Source: GCA-2731375 sp046582635
GTDB taxonomy: Bacteria > Pseudomonadota > Alphaproteobacteria > GCA-2731375
Direction: 5' to 3'
DNA: 59,973 nt
NCBI GenBank assembly: GCA_046582635.1
Contig: JAYGEA010000128.1
Coordinates: 1-59,973 of the forward strand
Shown here: piece after piece, positions 35,790 to 44,829 of the stretch
Numbering within the stretch: the first letter of the stretch is position 1
Layout of the letters: each line of letters starts with the position of its first letter
Notes under the pieces: generated by a model
Database searches by the model: none
Seen by the model: only the letters and a program-made list of their open reading frames with translations
What the model was told of the DNA's origin: nothing
Made by a program: the position numbers and the translations under genes

Positions 35790-36746
35790 ATGAACATTCC
35801 AATTCTGGACTTCGCGCAATCGAACGATTTCATCGTGATGGAATTGCGGCGTGCGTTGGAAGACGTAGGGTTTTTCGCCGTCGTCAATCACGGTATCGAT
35901 TGGGCCGGGGTGGAGGCAATTGTTGATGCCAATCGGCGCTATCATGCCCGTCCCCTCGCCAAGAAGTTGGCAAGCGCCTTCAACGCCTCGTTCGCCGGCT
36001 ATTTGGCCCAGTCCGACAACACTATTCGTACTTCAGACCTGAATGAAAATGACAAGGGTGATTTGAACGCCGCCTTTTTCATGGAACGTGACCGCGTGCC
36101 CGACGGCATTCAATCGCCCCGCGCCCGGGCTTTCAGAAGCCCGAACCAGTGGCCCGACGACATGCCAGGATTTAAGGACACAGTGTCGGGTTACTACCAA
36201 TTGATGGAGGGTTTCGGCGCTCGGCTGCTGCCGCTTTATGCCCGTGCCCTGGGTCTGCCGGAAGATTATTTCGATGCCGCCTTTCGCTGGCCCCAGGCCA
36301 GTCTGCGTTTGTCCCACTATCCCCCCGCACAACGCGCCGACAATCAATTCGGCATTGCGCCGCACACCGACGCGGGCTTTCTGACCATCCTGCCGCAATC
36401 GGACGTCATGGGTTTGCATATTCGTCCGCCCAATGGCGCCTGGACGGCCGCCCCACGGGTTGAGCAGGGCTTTTTCATCAACTCCGGCGACATGCTGAAA
36501 CGCTGGACCAACGACCGGTTCCTGTCGACCCAGCACATGGCCATCAACGAGGCCGGCATCGACCGTTATGCCACGGTGTTTTTTTACAGCCCGGACCTGG
36601 AATTCGAAATGGCCTGCCTGCCGACCTGCCAAGGCCCGGACAATCCGCCGAAATATCCGCCAATCACCTACGGCCAATACCGTGACTGGTTCATGAACGC
36701 CAACTATCGGGATGGCGTGCAGGACAGGCCGGCAGACCCTGCCTGA
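35790..36746 (+). CDS. Isopenicillin N synthase-like Fe(II)/2-oxoglutarate oxygenase
   Basis: 318 aa. N-terminal DIOX_N region MNIPILDFAQSNDF and GFFAVVNHGID; iron ligands His and Asp in APHTDAGFLTIL and His in STQHMAINEAG; the 2-oxoglutarate-binding Arg lies in DRYATVFFY. The substrate is unknown. The gene follows a sulfotransferase by 27 nt, so the two may act on one small molecule. Confidence 0.86.
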   Translation: MNIPILDFAQSNDFIVMELRRALEDVGFFAVVNHGIDWAGVEAIVDANRRYHARPLAKKLASAFNASFAGYLAQSDNTIRTSDLNENDKGDLNAAFFMERDRVPDGIQSPRARAFRSPNQWPDDMPGFKDTVSGYYQLMEGFGARLLPLYARALGLPEDYFDAAFRWPQASLRLSHYPPAQRADNQFGIAPHTDAGFLTILPQSDVMGLHIRPPNGAWTAAPRVEQGFFINSGDMLKRWTNDRFLSTQHMAINEAGIDRYATVFFYSPDLEFEMACLPTCQGPDNPPKYPPITYGQYRDWFMNANYRDGVQDRPADPA

Positions 36747-36749
36747 CGA

Positions 36750-37388
36750 TCACAATAGGTCTTTATCAGCGTCGATTGGACCAACGCCCGTTGTCTTCAA
36801 TTTTGGAAAACCGGGATACCAAGCGCGGTGGTTGACGGCAAAGTTTCCCGCCCCCGGCTTGGTCAAACACCCACGCGGCGCTATGTAGCTGTAGATGTGG
36901 CGGTCGGGAACCTCCGACCAGCCGATGTTGAAGGCGCAAAGCTTGGGGAAGAATTGCAGGCGGCTGTAGGGTAGGTGGTCGTGGATCCACCAGGCCAGCG
37001 CCCGCCAATCGGCACCCTCGGCAAATTTGTCGGTGAACCAAGGTACCAGCACGCAGGCCATGGCGCCCATGTGACCGTTGCTGTCCAGATGATCCCAGAC
37101 ATGGCGGCCCTTGGCCCGCTCCGGATTGGCGCAGTTCAGGTTATGCTTGTTGCCGAAGGCGTTGACGGCGGCGTTGCGGTAGGACGAGCGGATGGACAGA
37201 CCGCCGAAGCTGGCCTTCAGCGGTTCCAGCAATTCGGTGCATAGTTTGGTGCCGGCGGCGATGGCCCGGTCCGGGTTATCAGGGATGTTGGGGATGCCGT
37301 GGAACGAGGAAATCTCGCTGTAGAGAAAATCCCGCATGAAGAACGACGGCGACAGGCGGACCCGGCCGAATGCCTCCAACCCCTTCAT
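36750..37388 (-). CDS. Peptidase M15-like protein, function uncertain
   Basis: 212 aa from ATG 37388. RLSPSFFMRDFLYSE, GIPNIPDNPD, LLEPLKASFGGLSIRSSYRNAAVN resembles the start of M15-type D-Ala-D-Ala carboxypeptidase-like domains, and GRHVWDHLD stands where that family has its HxxGxAxD metal motif. The zinc site is therefore not canonical. No signal peptide is seen. A GTG at 37406 is an alternative start, overlapping the stop of the upstream dehydrogenase gene. It is the second gene of a minus-strand pair. Confidence 0.55.
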   Translation of the reverse strand: MKGLEAFGRVRLSPSFFMRDFLYSEISSFHGIPNIPDNPDRAIAAGTKLCTELLEPLKASFGGLSIRSSYRNAAVNAFGNKHNLNCANPERAKGRHVWDHLDSNGHMGAMACVLVPWFTDKFAEGADWRALAWWIHDHLPYSRLQFFPKLCAFNIGWSEVPDRHIYSYIAPRGCLTKPGAGNFAVNHRAWYPGFPKLKTTGVGPIDADKDLL

Positions 37389-37408
37389 GCTGCCTGGTTT
37401 GCGCACGC

Positions 37409-38518
37409 CTACAACACCGCCAAATTCGGGTCGCAGATCATGCCGGTGCGGATGGCGGCGCCCTTGTCAGCCTCGGCGAAGGCGGTGTTGATCTCGGCGA
37501 TGGGATAGAGTTGCGAGAGCACGTCTTCGAACGGATAGCGCGCGCGGTTGCGCGCTAGCAGTTCCAACCCCCGGCGCAGGGCCCAGGCCTGATAGCCGCC
37601 GACACCGACCATGCGGCGGTTCTGATGCACCAGCCAGGCGGGATTGAAGGGAATGGTGTGCTTGCCGCTGATATTGCCGATGACCAGATAGCGGCCTTCG
37701 TTGCGGGACATTTTCAGACCCTCGATCAGGGCCGAGGGATGGCCCACCAGTTCCGCCACCACATGGCCGCCGCCCCCCGTCAGATCGGCCACGGCCGAGA
37801 TACGCTCTTCCGGCGTTCCGAAGTCATCCACGTTCAGGACATGGTCGGCGCCGAAGCGTTTGGCCAGGGCCAGGCGGTCCTCGCGCTTGTCCAGCACAAC
37901 AATATTGGTCGCGCCCGCCTCCCGCGCCACCGCCGCGGCGTACAGGCCCAGACCGCCCGCGCCCTGGATCACCACCGTTTCACCGGCCGTCAACGAGACT
38001 TGCTCCAGGCCGTAGATCACCTGGGCTAGGGCGCAGTTCAGGGGTGCCACCACCCGGTCCGATAAATCATCGGGCGTGCGGAGGACGAAATGGCCGGGCC
38101 GTAAATAGAAATATTCCGCATAGGCGCCGGTGAAATGCGGCGGCTTGTCGCTTGTCGAACGGCCGGCGCCGATGCGCCGGGACTCGCAATGAAGGCGGTC
38201 GTTGGCCAGGCAGGGTTGGCAATGATGGCAGGGGTAGAAGTAGGAATAGACGATGCGGTCGCCCTCCGCCAGGGGCTGCCCGGCCGCGTCCATTTTGACG
38301 TTGCTGCCAAGGCGTTCCACCCGCCCGGTCATCTCGTGGCCCATGATCGTGACGGGCTTGCGCGGCGTATCCCCATGCCAGCCGTGCAGGTCCGAGCCGC
38401 AAATGCTGCTGACCGTGAGCCGGACCAGAATGCCGTCCGCCTCGACCTCCGGAACGGGAAATTCCCGCGCCTCGAACGGCTCGTTGGCGCCTGTGTAGAC
38501 ATAGGACCAGCCTTGCAT
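37409..38518 (-). CDS. Zinc-binding alcohol dehydrogenase (MDR family)
   Basis: 369 aa. Catalytic zinc ligands in ICGSDLHGWHG and GHEMTGRVE, structural zinc cysteines in YPCHHCQPCLANDRLHC, NAD site VVIQGAGGLGLYAAAVA. It resembles threonine/sorbitol dehydrogenase-like enzymes; substrate unknown. It is divergent from the TauD gene, with a palindrome between them that may control both. Confidence 0.87.
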   Translation of the reverse strand: MQGWSYVYTGANEPFEAREFPVPEVEADGILVRLTVSSICGSDLHGWHGDTPRKPVTIMGHEMTGRVERLGSNVKMDAAGQPLAEGDRIVYSYFYPCHHCQPCLANDRLHCESRRIGAGRSTSDKPPHFTGAYAEYFYLRPGHFVLRTPDDLSDRVVAPLNCALAQVIYGLEQVSLTAGETVVIQGAGGLGLYAAAVAREAGATNIVVLDKREDRLALAKRFGADHVLNVDDFGTPEERISAVADLTGGGGHVVAELVGHPSALIEGLKMSRNEGRYLVIGNISGKHTIPFNPAWLVHQNRRMVGVGGYQAWALRRGLELLARNRARYPFEDVLSQLYPIAEINTAFAEADKGAAIRTGMICDPNLAVL

Positions 38519-38542
38519 CGCGTCTTCCTCCCAAATTGGATA

Positions 38543-38559
38543 ATGTCACAGAGTGACAT
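38543..38559. promoter_or_regulatory. Perfect palindrome, probable operator
   Basis: ATGTCAC-AGA-GTGACAT, a perfect 7-3-7 inverted repeat in the 100 bp between the divergent dehydrogenase (starting 38518) and TauD (starting 38619) genes. It lies 25 nt before the dehydrogenase start, where a repressor would block its promoter. The shape suits MarR or GntR-type dimers. No matching regulator gene is in the window. Confidence 0.5.
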
Positions 38560-38618
38560 ACTTCTGCCTCTGCTCATATAATCGGCGAACGAAATGTATT
38601 TGTTTGGGAGAGTGATAC

Positions 38619-39467
38619 ATGGCCCTTCAAATCACGCCGCTCTGCCCCGCCCTCGGGGCGGAGGTCAGCGGCCTTGATCTTACCCGGCCCATGGATGGGG
38701 CGGAGGAGCGCTCGGTGCAAGAGGCTTTCCTGGCCCATCACTTGCTGTGTTTCCGTGGCGCGCCGCTGAGCGCGGCGGATTTTGCCACCCTGGCACGACG
38801 GTTTGGCGAGCCGCAGGTGCAGTTGCTGCGCCAGCAACGCCATGACCTGGTACGGGAGGTTTCCATGCTGGACAGCACCTATGCCCGGGCCGAGGACAAG
38901 CCCGACGATATGCGCCGGATGCGCCTGACGGGTTGGCACACGGACGACAGCTATTTCGAGGCGCCGGCCAAGGCGACCCTGCTGCAATCCATCGAGATCC
39001 CCGACAGCGGGGGCCAGACCAGCTTCTGCAACACCCGGGCCGCCTATGAGGATCTCGATGCCGCGGAGAGGCAACGTCTGGCCGGCTTGCATGCGGCCCA
39101 CCGCTATGACAGCCCCCGCGCGCCGGTCAGGCCCAAGACACGGACCAGCGATGAAGCGGCGGAAACGCCCGAAGTGGTCCACCCCCTGGTGCGCACCCAT
39201 GAAGATACCGGGCAAAAGGCGATCTATTTCAATCCCAACCGGACCGACCGCGTGGTGGATGTGAGCCATGACGAAAGCGAGGCGGTTCTGGAGTGGGTCA
39301 ACGAACGCATGACCCGGACGCAATACCGCTACGACCATGAATGGCGCGTGGGCGACCTGCTGATCTGGGACAATCGTTGTCTGGTGCATTCGGTCAATAT
39401 GGATTTTCCCGTTGGCCAGACCCGCCTGCATCAACGTATCCTGCTGCGCGGCGAGAGACCCGCATAG
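38619..39467 (+). CDS. TauD/TfdA-family Fe(II)/2-oxoglutarate dioxygenase
   Basis: 282 aa. Iron ligands His and Asp in TGWHTDDSYFE, distal His in DNRCLVHSVNMDF, and the 2-oxoglutarate Arg in QRILLRGERP. The family hydroxylates taurine, 2,4-D, alkyl sulfates and similar compounds. GGGAG precedes the ATG. It is followed 20 nt later by a second, more distant dioxygenase. Confidence 0.88.
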   Translation: MALQITPLCPALGAEVSGLDLTRPMDGAEERSVQEAFLAHHLLCFRGAPLSAADFATLARRFGEPQVQLLRQQRHDLVREVSMLDSTYARAEDKPDDMRRMRLTGWHTDDSYFEAPAKATLLQSIEIPDSGGQTSFCNTRAAYEDLDAAERQRLAGLHAAHRYDSPRAPVRPKTRTSDEAAETPEVVHPLVRTHEDTGQKAIYFNPNRTDRVVDVSHDESEAVLEWVNERMTRTQYRYDHEWRVGDLLIWDNRCLVHSVNMDFPVGQTRLHQRILLRGERPA

Positions 39468-39487
39468 GACTGACCAAGGAAGAGAGC

Positions 39488-40567
39488 ATGAACGATCAAA
39501 CATATCAGCCGGTGACCGACGCCAGCGCCTGGCATGCCGCGGAATTCGAGGCGGACCGGTCCTGGGAATACTATCTCGATGACGGCCACATCGCCGAATT
39601 GACCCAGGCCTTGGCCGCCGTCAAGGATCGCGGTCTGGCCTTGGCCCAGATCGGCCCGGATGATTTTCCCTTGCCCACGTTATCCGCGCGGCTGCGGTCC
39701 CTGGGCGATGATCTGGCCACCGGTCGCGGCTTTGCCCTGGTGCGGGGTTTTCCGGTGGATGGTTTTTCGACCGAGGATCTGTCCTTGATGTATTACGGCC
39801 TGTGCCGCCATATCGGCATAGGCATGACCCAGAACAGCGACGGCGGCCTGGTCCATTATGTCACCGACGGCGCCCTGAAACCGAACCAGGGCAAGCGCGG
39901 CGTGGGCTTTCCCAAGGCCTCGCGCCTGCATGTGGATCTGATGGATATCGTTTCCCTGCTCTGCGTCCGCCAGGCCGCCGATGACCCCCATAGTCATCTG
40001 GCCAGCTCCACCACCCTCTACAATGAAGTTCTCAAGCGCCGGCCCGAATTTCTGCCCCGCCTGTTCCAAGGCTATGAATGGGACCGCATGGACGAGCACG
40101 GCGATGGGGAAGCGGCCACCTCGGGGTATCAGGTGCCGCTGTTCAGCGACAAGAATGGCGCCGTGTCCTGCCGTTATAACCGGGCCTGGATGATCGCGGC
40201 GCATGTGAACGCCAAGGCGCCCCTGTCGGCGGCGGATGAGGAGGCCTTTGACCTGCTGGACCGGATCGCGGCGGAAACCCGGTTGTCGTTTCCCTTTGGC
40301 GAGGGGGACATCCAGTTTTGCAGCAACTACACCGTCTTGCATGGCCGCGAAGGGCACCGGTTGGAGCCGGATGAAGAGCGCAAACGGCTGTTGATCCGCA
40401 TCTGGCTGAATGTGCCGGAATTCAGGCAATTCGCCGACGAGGCTATCGTACGTCACGGTATCGGATATCATGGCAACCTGGGTTGGACCGCCGGGGAGCT
40501 GCTGGCCGGCGCCAACAAGACACCGCGCATGCGCCGGGACGATGGCGCCATTTCGACCAGGCTATAA
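39488..40567 (+). CDS. TauD/TfdA-like dioxygenase (gamma-butyrobetaine/CAS-like branch)
   Basis: 359 aa. It has RGFALVRGFPVDGFS, ASRLHVDLMDIVSLLC with the HxD iron ligands, CSNYTVLHGREGH with the distal His, and RKRLLIRIWL with the 2-oxoglutarate Arg. Longer than its neighbour and from a different branch. ATG 39488 follows AAGGAAGAG; a longer frame to 39341 overlaps the previous gene. Its stop codon lies in a 16-bp tandem duplication. Confidence 0.86.
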   Translation: MNDQTYQPVTDASAWHAAEFEADRSWEYYLDDGHIAELTQALAAVKDRGLALAQIGPDDFPLPTLSARLRSLGDDLATGRGFALVRGFPVDGFSTEDLSLMYYGLCRHIGIGMTQNSDGGLVHYVTDGALKPNQGKRGVGFPKASRLHVDLMDIVSLLCVRQAADDPHSHLASSTTLYNEVLKRRPEFLPRLFQGYEWDRMDEHGDGEAATSGYQVPLFSDKNGAVSCRYNRAWMIAAHVNAKAPLSAADEEAFDLLDRIAAETRLSFPFGEGDIQFCSNYTVLHGREGHRLEPDEERKRLLIRIWLNVPEFRQFADEAIVRHGIGYHGNLGWTAGELLAGANKTPRMRRDDGAISTRL

Positions 40568-40583
40568 TTCGACCAGGCTATAA
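40552..40583 (+). repeat. 16-bp perfect tandem duplication at a stop codon
   Basis: TTCGACCAGGCTATAA occurs twice without spacing. The first copy supplies the last codons and stop of the dioxygenase gene; the second is non-coding. Confidence 0.8.
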
Positions 40584-40652
40584 AGTGCCGCTTGTAATCT
40601 GAGTTGGTAGCGAGCCCAATAAGGCCGCTGATTTCGGTTGGGGGGAGGCCAC

Positions 40653-42947
40653 ATGACACAGGACCAGCACCAGAACCAAAAAGCCGAAGATCTGAAGCGC
40701 GACGCCAACCATTTCCACCGCTGGCCGGTGCCGGGCAAGATCGAAGTCACCCCCACCAAGCCGCTGGCCAATCAACGGGACCTGGCCCTGGCCTATTCCC
40801 CCGGCGTCGCGGCACCGTGCGAGCTGATCGTCGCGGATCCGCGCGAGGCCGCCAACGTCACCGCCCGGGGCAACCTGGTCGGCGTCATCACCAACGGCAC
40901 CGCTGTATTGGGCTTGGGCGCCATTGGGGCCCTGGCCTCCAAGCCGGTGATGGAGGGCAAGGCGGTATTGTTCAAAAAGTTCGCCGGTATCGATGTTTTC
41001 GATATCGAGATTGACGAAACCGATCCGGAAAAATTCATCGAGATCGTCCGCGCCCTGGAGCCGACCTTTGGCGGCATCAATCTCGAGGATATCAAGGCGC
41101 CGGAGTGTTTTCAGATCGAAGCCGGCCTGAAGCAACGCATGAAAATCCCCGTCTTCCACGACGACCAACACGGCACCGCCATTTGCGTCTGCTCGGCCCT
41201 GGTCAACGGCCTACGCCTTGTCGGCAAGGAGCTCGGGGAGGTAAAGGTGGTCACCTCGGGTGCCGGGGCGGCGGCCATTGCCTCGCTCAATCTGTTGGTC
41301 AGCCTTGGCATGCCGGTCGGGAATATTTACATCACCGACCGCAAGGGCGTTGTTTACAAGGGCCGGGAGGGCCATATCGATGTCTCCAAAAAGGTCTACG
41401 AAAAAGACACCGACGACCGCACCCTGGCGGACGCTATTCGGGGCGCCGACGTCTTCCTCGGCATGTCCGGCCCCAATGTACTGGATGGGGACATGGTCAA
41501 GGCCATGGCCGACAATCCCATGATCCTCGCCCTGGCCAACCCGAACCCCGAGATCCTGCCGGAAGTGGCGCATGCCGCCCGTGATGACGTGATCATGGCC
41601 ACCGGGCGTTCCGACTACCCCAACCAGGTCAACAACGTGCTCTGCTTCCCCTATCTGTTCAGAGGCGCCCTGGATTGCGGCGCCACGGAAATTAACGAGG
41701 CCATGAAGCGGGCCACGGTCTATGCCATCGCCGATCTGGCCATGGCGGAATCCTCCGAAATTGTCGCCCAAGCCTACATGGGGGAGAGCCTGGCGTTTGG
41801 CCGTGACTATCTGATCCCCAAACCGTTTGATCCCCGCCTGATCCTGGAGATCGCCCCGGCAGTGGCCAGGGCGGCCATGGACAGCGGTATCGCCCAGCGG
41901 CCCATCGCCGATTTCGAGGCCTATCGCGAGACTCTGGAACGCTTTGTCTATAAATCCGGCATGGCCATGAAACCGGTATTCGAAAAGGCCCGCGCCAATC
42001 CCAAACGGGTGGTCTATGCCGAGGGCGAGGACAAGCGCGTCCTGCGCGCCGCCCAGGTGCTGATTGATGACGGGGTCTGCCGCCCCATCCTGATTGGCCG
42101 GCCGGGCGTGATGGCCGAACTGATTGGGGAACTGGGCTTGCGCATGGTACCGGGCGATGATCTGGATGTGGTTGATCCCGACAACAACCCCTATTTTGAA
42201 AACTATTGGCCGGTTTATCACCGGCGTATGCAGAACCACGGCGTCTCGCCCGACGAGGCCCGGATCATGACCCGGCGGACTGCGACTGTACTGGCATCCC
42301 TGATGCTGGACGGCGGCGACGCTGATGCCATGATTTGCGGCACCGTGGGCCGCTATCACAGTCATCTGCGCCACCTGGAACAGGTCGTGGGTCTGGGCGA
42401 TGGGGTGGAAAAGATGTCCAGCCTGAATGTGCTGCTGCTGCCCCAGGGGCAGATGGTCTTCATATGCGATACGCAAGTTGCCGAAGACCCTACGCCCCAG
42501 GAAATTGCCAACATGACCATGCTGGCCGCCGATCAGGTGCGCCGCTTCGGCAACACGCCCAAGGTGGCGCTGCTGTCCCATTCCAATTTCGGCTCCCTAC
42601 ACTCCGTCTCGGCCGCGAAAATGCGCCAGGCGTTGGAACTGATAGGGTCGGAAGCGCCCGATTTGGCGGTCGATGGGGAGATGCATGGCGACGCGGCCCT
42701 GAACGAAGCCATCCGCAAGCGCCTCTATCCCAATTCCCGCTTTGACGGCGTGGCCAATCTGCTGATCATGCCCACATTGGATGCCGCCAACATCACCTAC
42801 AACGTGGTCAAGACCGTCACCGGCGCGACCTCGATCGGCCCGATCCTTCTGGGCGCGGCCAAACCGGCCCACATCCTGACCACCTCCGTCACCTCCCGCG
42901 GCATCGTCAACATCTCCGCCCTCGCCGTCGTCGACGCCCAGGCCTAG
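40653..42947 (+). CDS. maeB: NADP-dependent malic enzyme with phosphotransacetylase-like domain
   Basis: 764 aa, the size of alphaproteobacterial MaeB/TME enzymes. The malic domain shows LAYSPGVAAPC, FHDDQHGTAIC and the Rossmann loop TSGAGAAAIASLNLL. From about residue 450 a phosphate acetyltransferase-like domain follows (KRVVYAEGEDKRVLRAAQVL), which is regulatory in this family. It converts malate to pyruvate plus CO2. GGGGAGG precedes ATG 40653. It may be co-transcribed with the dioxygenases, 85 nt upstream, and would draw off C4 acids from the catabolic routes nearby. Confidence 0.93.
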   Translation: MTQDQHQNQKAEDLKRDANHFHRWPVPGKIEVTPTKPLANQRDLALAYSPGVAAPCELIVADPREAANVTARGNLVGVITNGTAVLGLGAIGALASKPVMEGKAVLFKKFAGIDVFDIEIDETDPEKFIEIVRALEPTFGGINLEDIKAPECFQIEAGLKQRMKIPVFHDDQHGTAICVCSALVNGLRLVGKELGEVKVVTSGAGAAAIASLNLLVSLGMPVGNIYITDRKGVVYKGREGHIDVSKKVYEKDTDDRTLADAIRGADVFLGMSGPNVLDGDMVKAMADNPMILALANPNPEILPEVAHAARDDVIMATGRSDYPNQVNNVLCFPYLFRGALDCGATEINEAMKRATVYAIADLAMAESSEIVAQAYMGESLAFGRDYLIPKPFDPRLILEIAPAVARAAMDSGIAQRPIADFEAYRETLERFVYKSGMAMKPVFEKARANPKRVVYAEGEDKRVLRAAQVLIDDGVCRPILIGRPGVMAELIGELGLRMVPGDDLDVVDPDNNPYFENYWPVYHRRMQNHGVSPDEARIMTRRTATVLASLMLDGGDADAMICGTVGRYHSHLRHLEQVVGLGDGVEKMSSLNVLLLPQGQMVFICDTQVAEDPTPQEIANMTMLAADQVRRFGNTPKVALLSHSNFGSLHSVSAAKMRQALELIGSEAPDLAVDGEMHGDAALNEAIRKRLYPNSRFDGVANLLIMPTLDAANITYNVVKTVTGATSIGPILLGAAKPAHILTTSVTSRGIVNISALAVVDAQA

Positions 42948-42953
42948 ATTTTT

Positions 42954-43040
42954 TTACTATGACGTAATACCTATATAAGCCATTGATAAAAACTATTATT
43001 AAAATTCAACAGTTTATATAAGTATTCCGTCACCGTATTA
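42954..43040. repeat. Dispersed inverted-repeat element, copy 3
   Basis: Left arm from 42954 (TACTATGACGTAATACCTAT) and right arm 43013-43040, reading inward TAATACGGTGACGGAATACT, give inverted repeats of about 26 bp. The left arm has lost a base or two in the ACGGTGACG part. The interior is AT-rich. It lies between the convergent maeB and LLM genes. Confidence 0.75.
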
Positions 43041-43048
43041 AGTTCCTG

Positions 43049-43921
43049 CTAGCCGAGGCGTTCGCGCAGGGGGGCGATGACCTCCGCGGCGAAGCGTTCC
43101 AGGCTGCCGGGGATGTCCTTGCGGAAGGGGGCCGTGGGCACGACCACGCGGTCGATGCCCATGTCGGCCAGGCGCAGGGCGGAATTCAGCGGGTCGGCGG
43201 GGTCGATGCCGGCGGTGATCTGGATCTCGGCCGGATCGCGGCCGGCGCGTTTGGCTTCTTCGCGGATGATCGCCAGCAGGGGCTTGTAATCGCCGTCCCA
43301 ACCGGTGGCCGGGAAGAAGCCGTTGCCCAAGCGTCCGGCCCGCCGGGCGGCCGCCTCGGAATGGCCGCCGATGATGATGGGCAAGGGTTGCTGCACTGGT
43401 TTCGGGTTGCAGCTGATGCCCGCGAAGTTGACCAGTTCGCCGTCATAACTGGCGTCATCACCGGCCCAGAGGGCGCGCATGGCGGCGATGGTTTCGTCCG
43501 CCCGCTGGCCTCGGCGTTCGAATGGCACGCCGATCGCCTCGAACTCCTCGCGCAGCCAGCCGACGCCGATGCCCAGTTCCATGCGCCCGCCGGACATGAA
43601 ATCCATGGTCGCCAATTGTTTGGCCAGCACGACCGCATTGCGCTGCGGCAGGATCAGCACCCCGGTCATGAAGCGCAGGATTTTGGTACAGGCGGCCATG
43701 TGGGTCATCCAGACCAGGGGGTCGGGCAGCAGGGTGGTCGGGTCGCCCGGCAGCTTACCGGTCTGGTTATAGGGGTATTTCGAATTGTAATCCGTGGGCC
43801 AGACCACATGCTCCACGGCAACGGCGAAGGAAAACCCCACGCGCTCCGCCGCCTGGCAAAATTGCACCGCGCGGTCGGGTTGCGGATATACGGTGGAGAC
43901 AAAATGTGCGCCGAATTCCAT
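43049..43921 (-). CDS. LLM-class F420/flavin-dependent oxidoreductase
   Basis: 290 aa. MEFGAHFVSTVYPQPD, GVLILPQRNAVVLAKQLATMD, GRMELGIGVGWLREEFEAIG and PLPIIIGGHSEAAARRAGRLG fit the TIGR03619-type F420-dependent branch. GGAGG lies 8-9 nt before ATG 43921; an upstream in-frame start at 44032 would overlap the divergent crotonase gene's promoter. It is the fourth LLM gene of the window. Confidence 0.86.
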   Translation of the reverse strand: MEFGAHFVSTVYPQPDRAVQFCQAAERVGFSFAVAVEHVVWPTDYNSKYPYNQTGKLPGDPTTLLPDPLVWMTHMAACTKILRFMTGVLILPQRNAVVLAKQLATMDFMSGGRMELGIGVGWLREEFEAIGVPFERRGQRADETIAAMRALWAGDDASYDGELVNFAGISCNPKPVQQPLPIIIGGHSEAAARRAGRLGNGFFPATGWDGDYKPLLAIIREEAKRAGRDPAEIQITAGIDPADPLNSALRLADMGIDRVVVPTAPFRKDIPGSLERFAAEVIAPLRERLG

Positions 43922-44034
43922 GGGGCCGTCCTCCTGTTTGAAGTTTTCACCATGTTGGCAGGCCGGGAAAGTTTGGGCAACCGGGCCGGGAGCGGTTAGT
44001 CTTACGCCAAACAAATTTGGATAGGAGAGCAAAC

Positions 44035-44829
44035 ATGACTGTCGTCGAGACGGAGCGTCACGGACAAATCCTAGTGGTCAGAATGAACCGGCCCGAGCGC
44101 CTGAACGCCCTGAATACGGAGATGCGGACCGAGCTGGCCCGAACCTGGACCGAATTCCGCGCGGATGACGGCTTGGAAGTGGCCATTTTCACCGGTACGG
44201 GGCGGGGGTTTTGCGCCGGCGAGGATATGAAGGAAACCCTGGAGCACAAGACGCCGGGCGGCAAGCCCCTGGCCTTGGAGAACCCGTTTATGTCCGGCGC
44301 CCTAGAAAAACCGGTGATTGCCGCCATTAACGGTTTCGCCATGGGCGGCGGCTTCATGTTGGTGGAACAGACCGACCTGCGCGTCGCCGTGCACGACGCC
44401 GTGTTCGAAGTGTCCGAGGCCAAGCGCTGGCTGTTGGGCGGCTACAACCACGGCCATCTGGCCAATCTGCCCTACGCGCTGGCCATGGAAATGGCGCTGG
44501 GTTTCCGCTTCACGGCGCAGCGCTTCCACGAAATCGGCTTTCTCAACCGGGTTGTCGAGGCGGACGCCCTGATCCCCACGGCCATGGAGATGGCGGAGCA
44601 TCTGTTGACCCTGCCCCCCGCATCCCGCGTGAACACAGTGCATATCATGCGGCGGATACGGCCCTCTATCGCGCCCAACATGGCGGATCTGGCAACGGCC
44701 TTGCATGACCACGGCGCCAAATCGGACCTGATGGAATCCCGCGCCGCCTTCGCCGAAAAACGCCCGCCCAATTTCAAGGGCTGGGACGATCCCGAGGACC
44801 GCTACCGCTTGCCGACTTTGAAAGATTAA
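44035..44829 (+). CDS. Enoyl-CoA hydratase/isomerase family protein
   Basis: 264 aa crotonase. The oxyanion-hole segments are GRGFCAGEDMKET and GFAMGGGFMLVEQTDLRV. At the second catalytic-Glu position the protein reads VSEAKRWLLGGYNHG, so the usual hydratase Glu pair is not obvious and another crotonase reaction is possible. AGGAG precedes ATG 44035. It is divergent from the LLM gene and its stop overlaps the stop of the convergent sulfotransferase gene by 4 nt. Confidence 0.85.
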   Translation: MTVVETERHGQILVVRMNRPERLNALNTEMRTELARTWTEFRADDGLEVAIFTGTGRGFCAGEDMKETLEHKTPGGKPLALENPFMSGALEKPVIAAINGFAMGGGFMLVEQTDLRVAVHDAVFEVSEAKRWLLGGYNHGHLANLPYALAMEMALGFRFTAQRFHEIGFLNRVVEADALIPTAMEMAEHLLTLPPASRVNTVHIMRRIRPSIAPNMADLATALHDHGAKSDLMESRAAFAEKRPPNFKGWDDPEDRYRLPTLKD

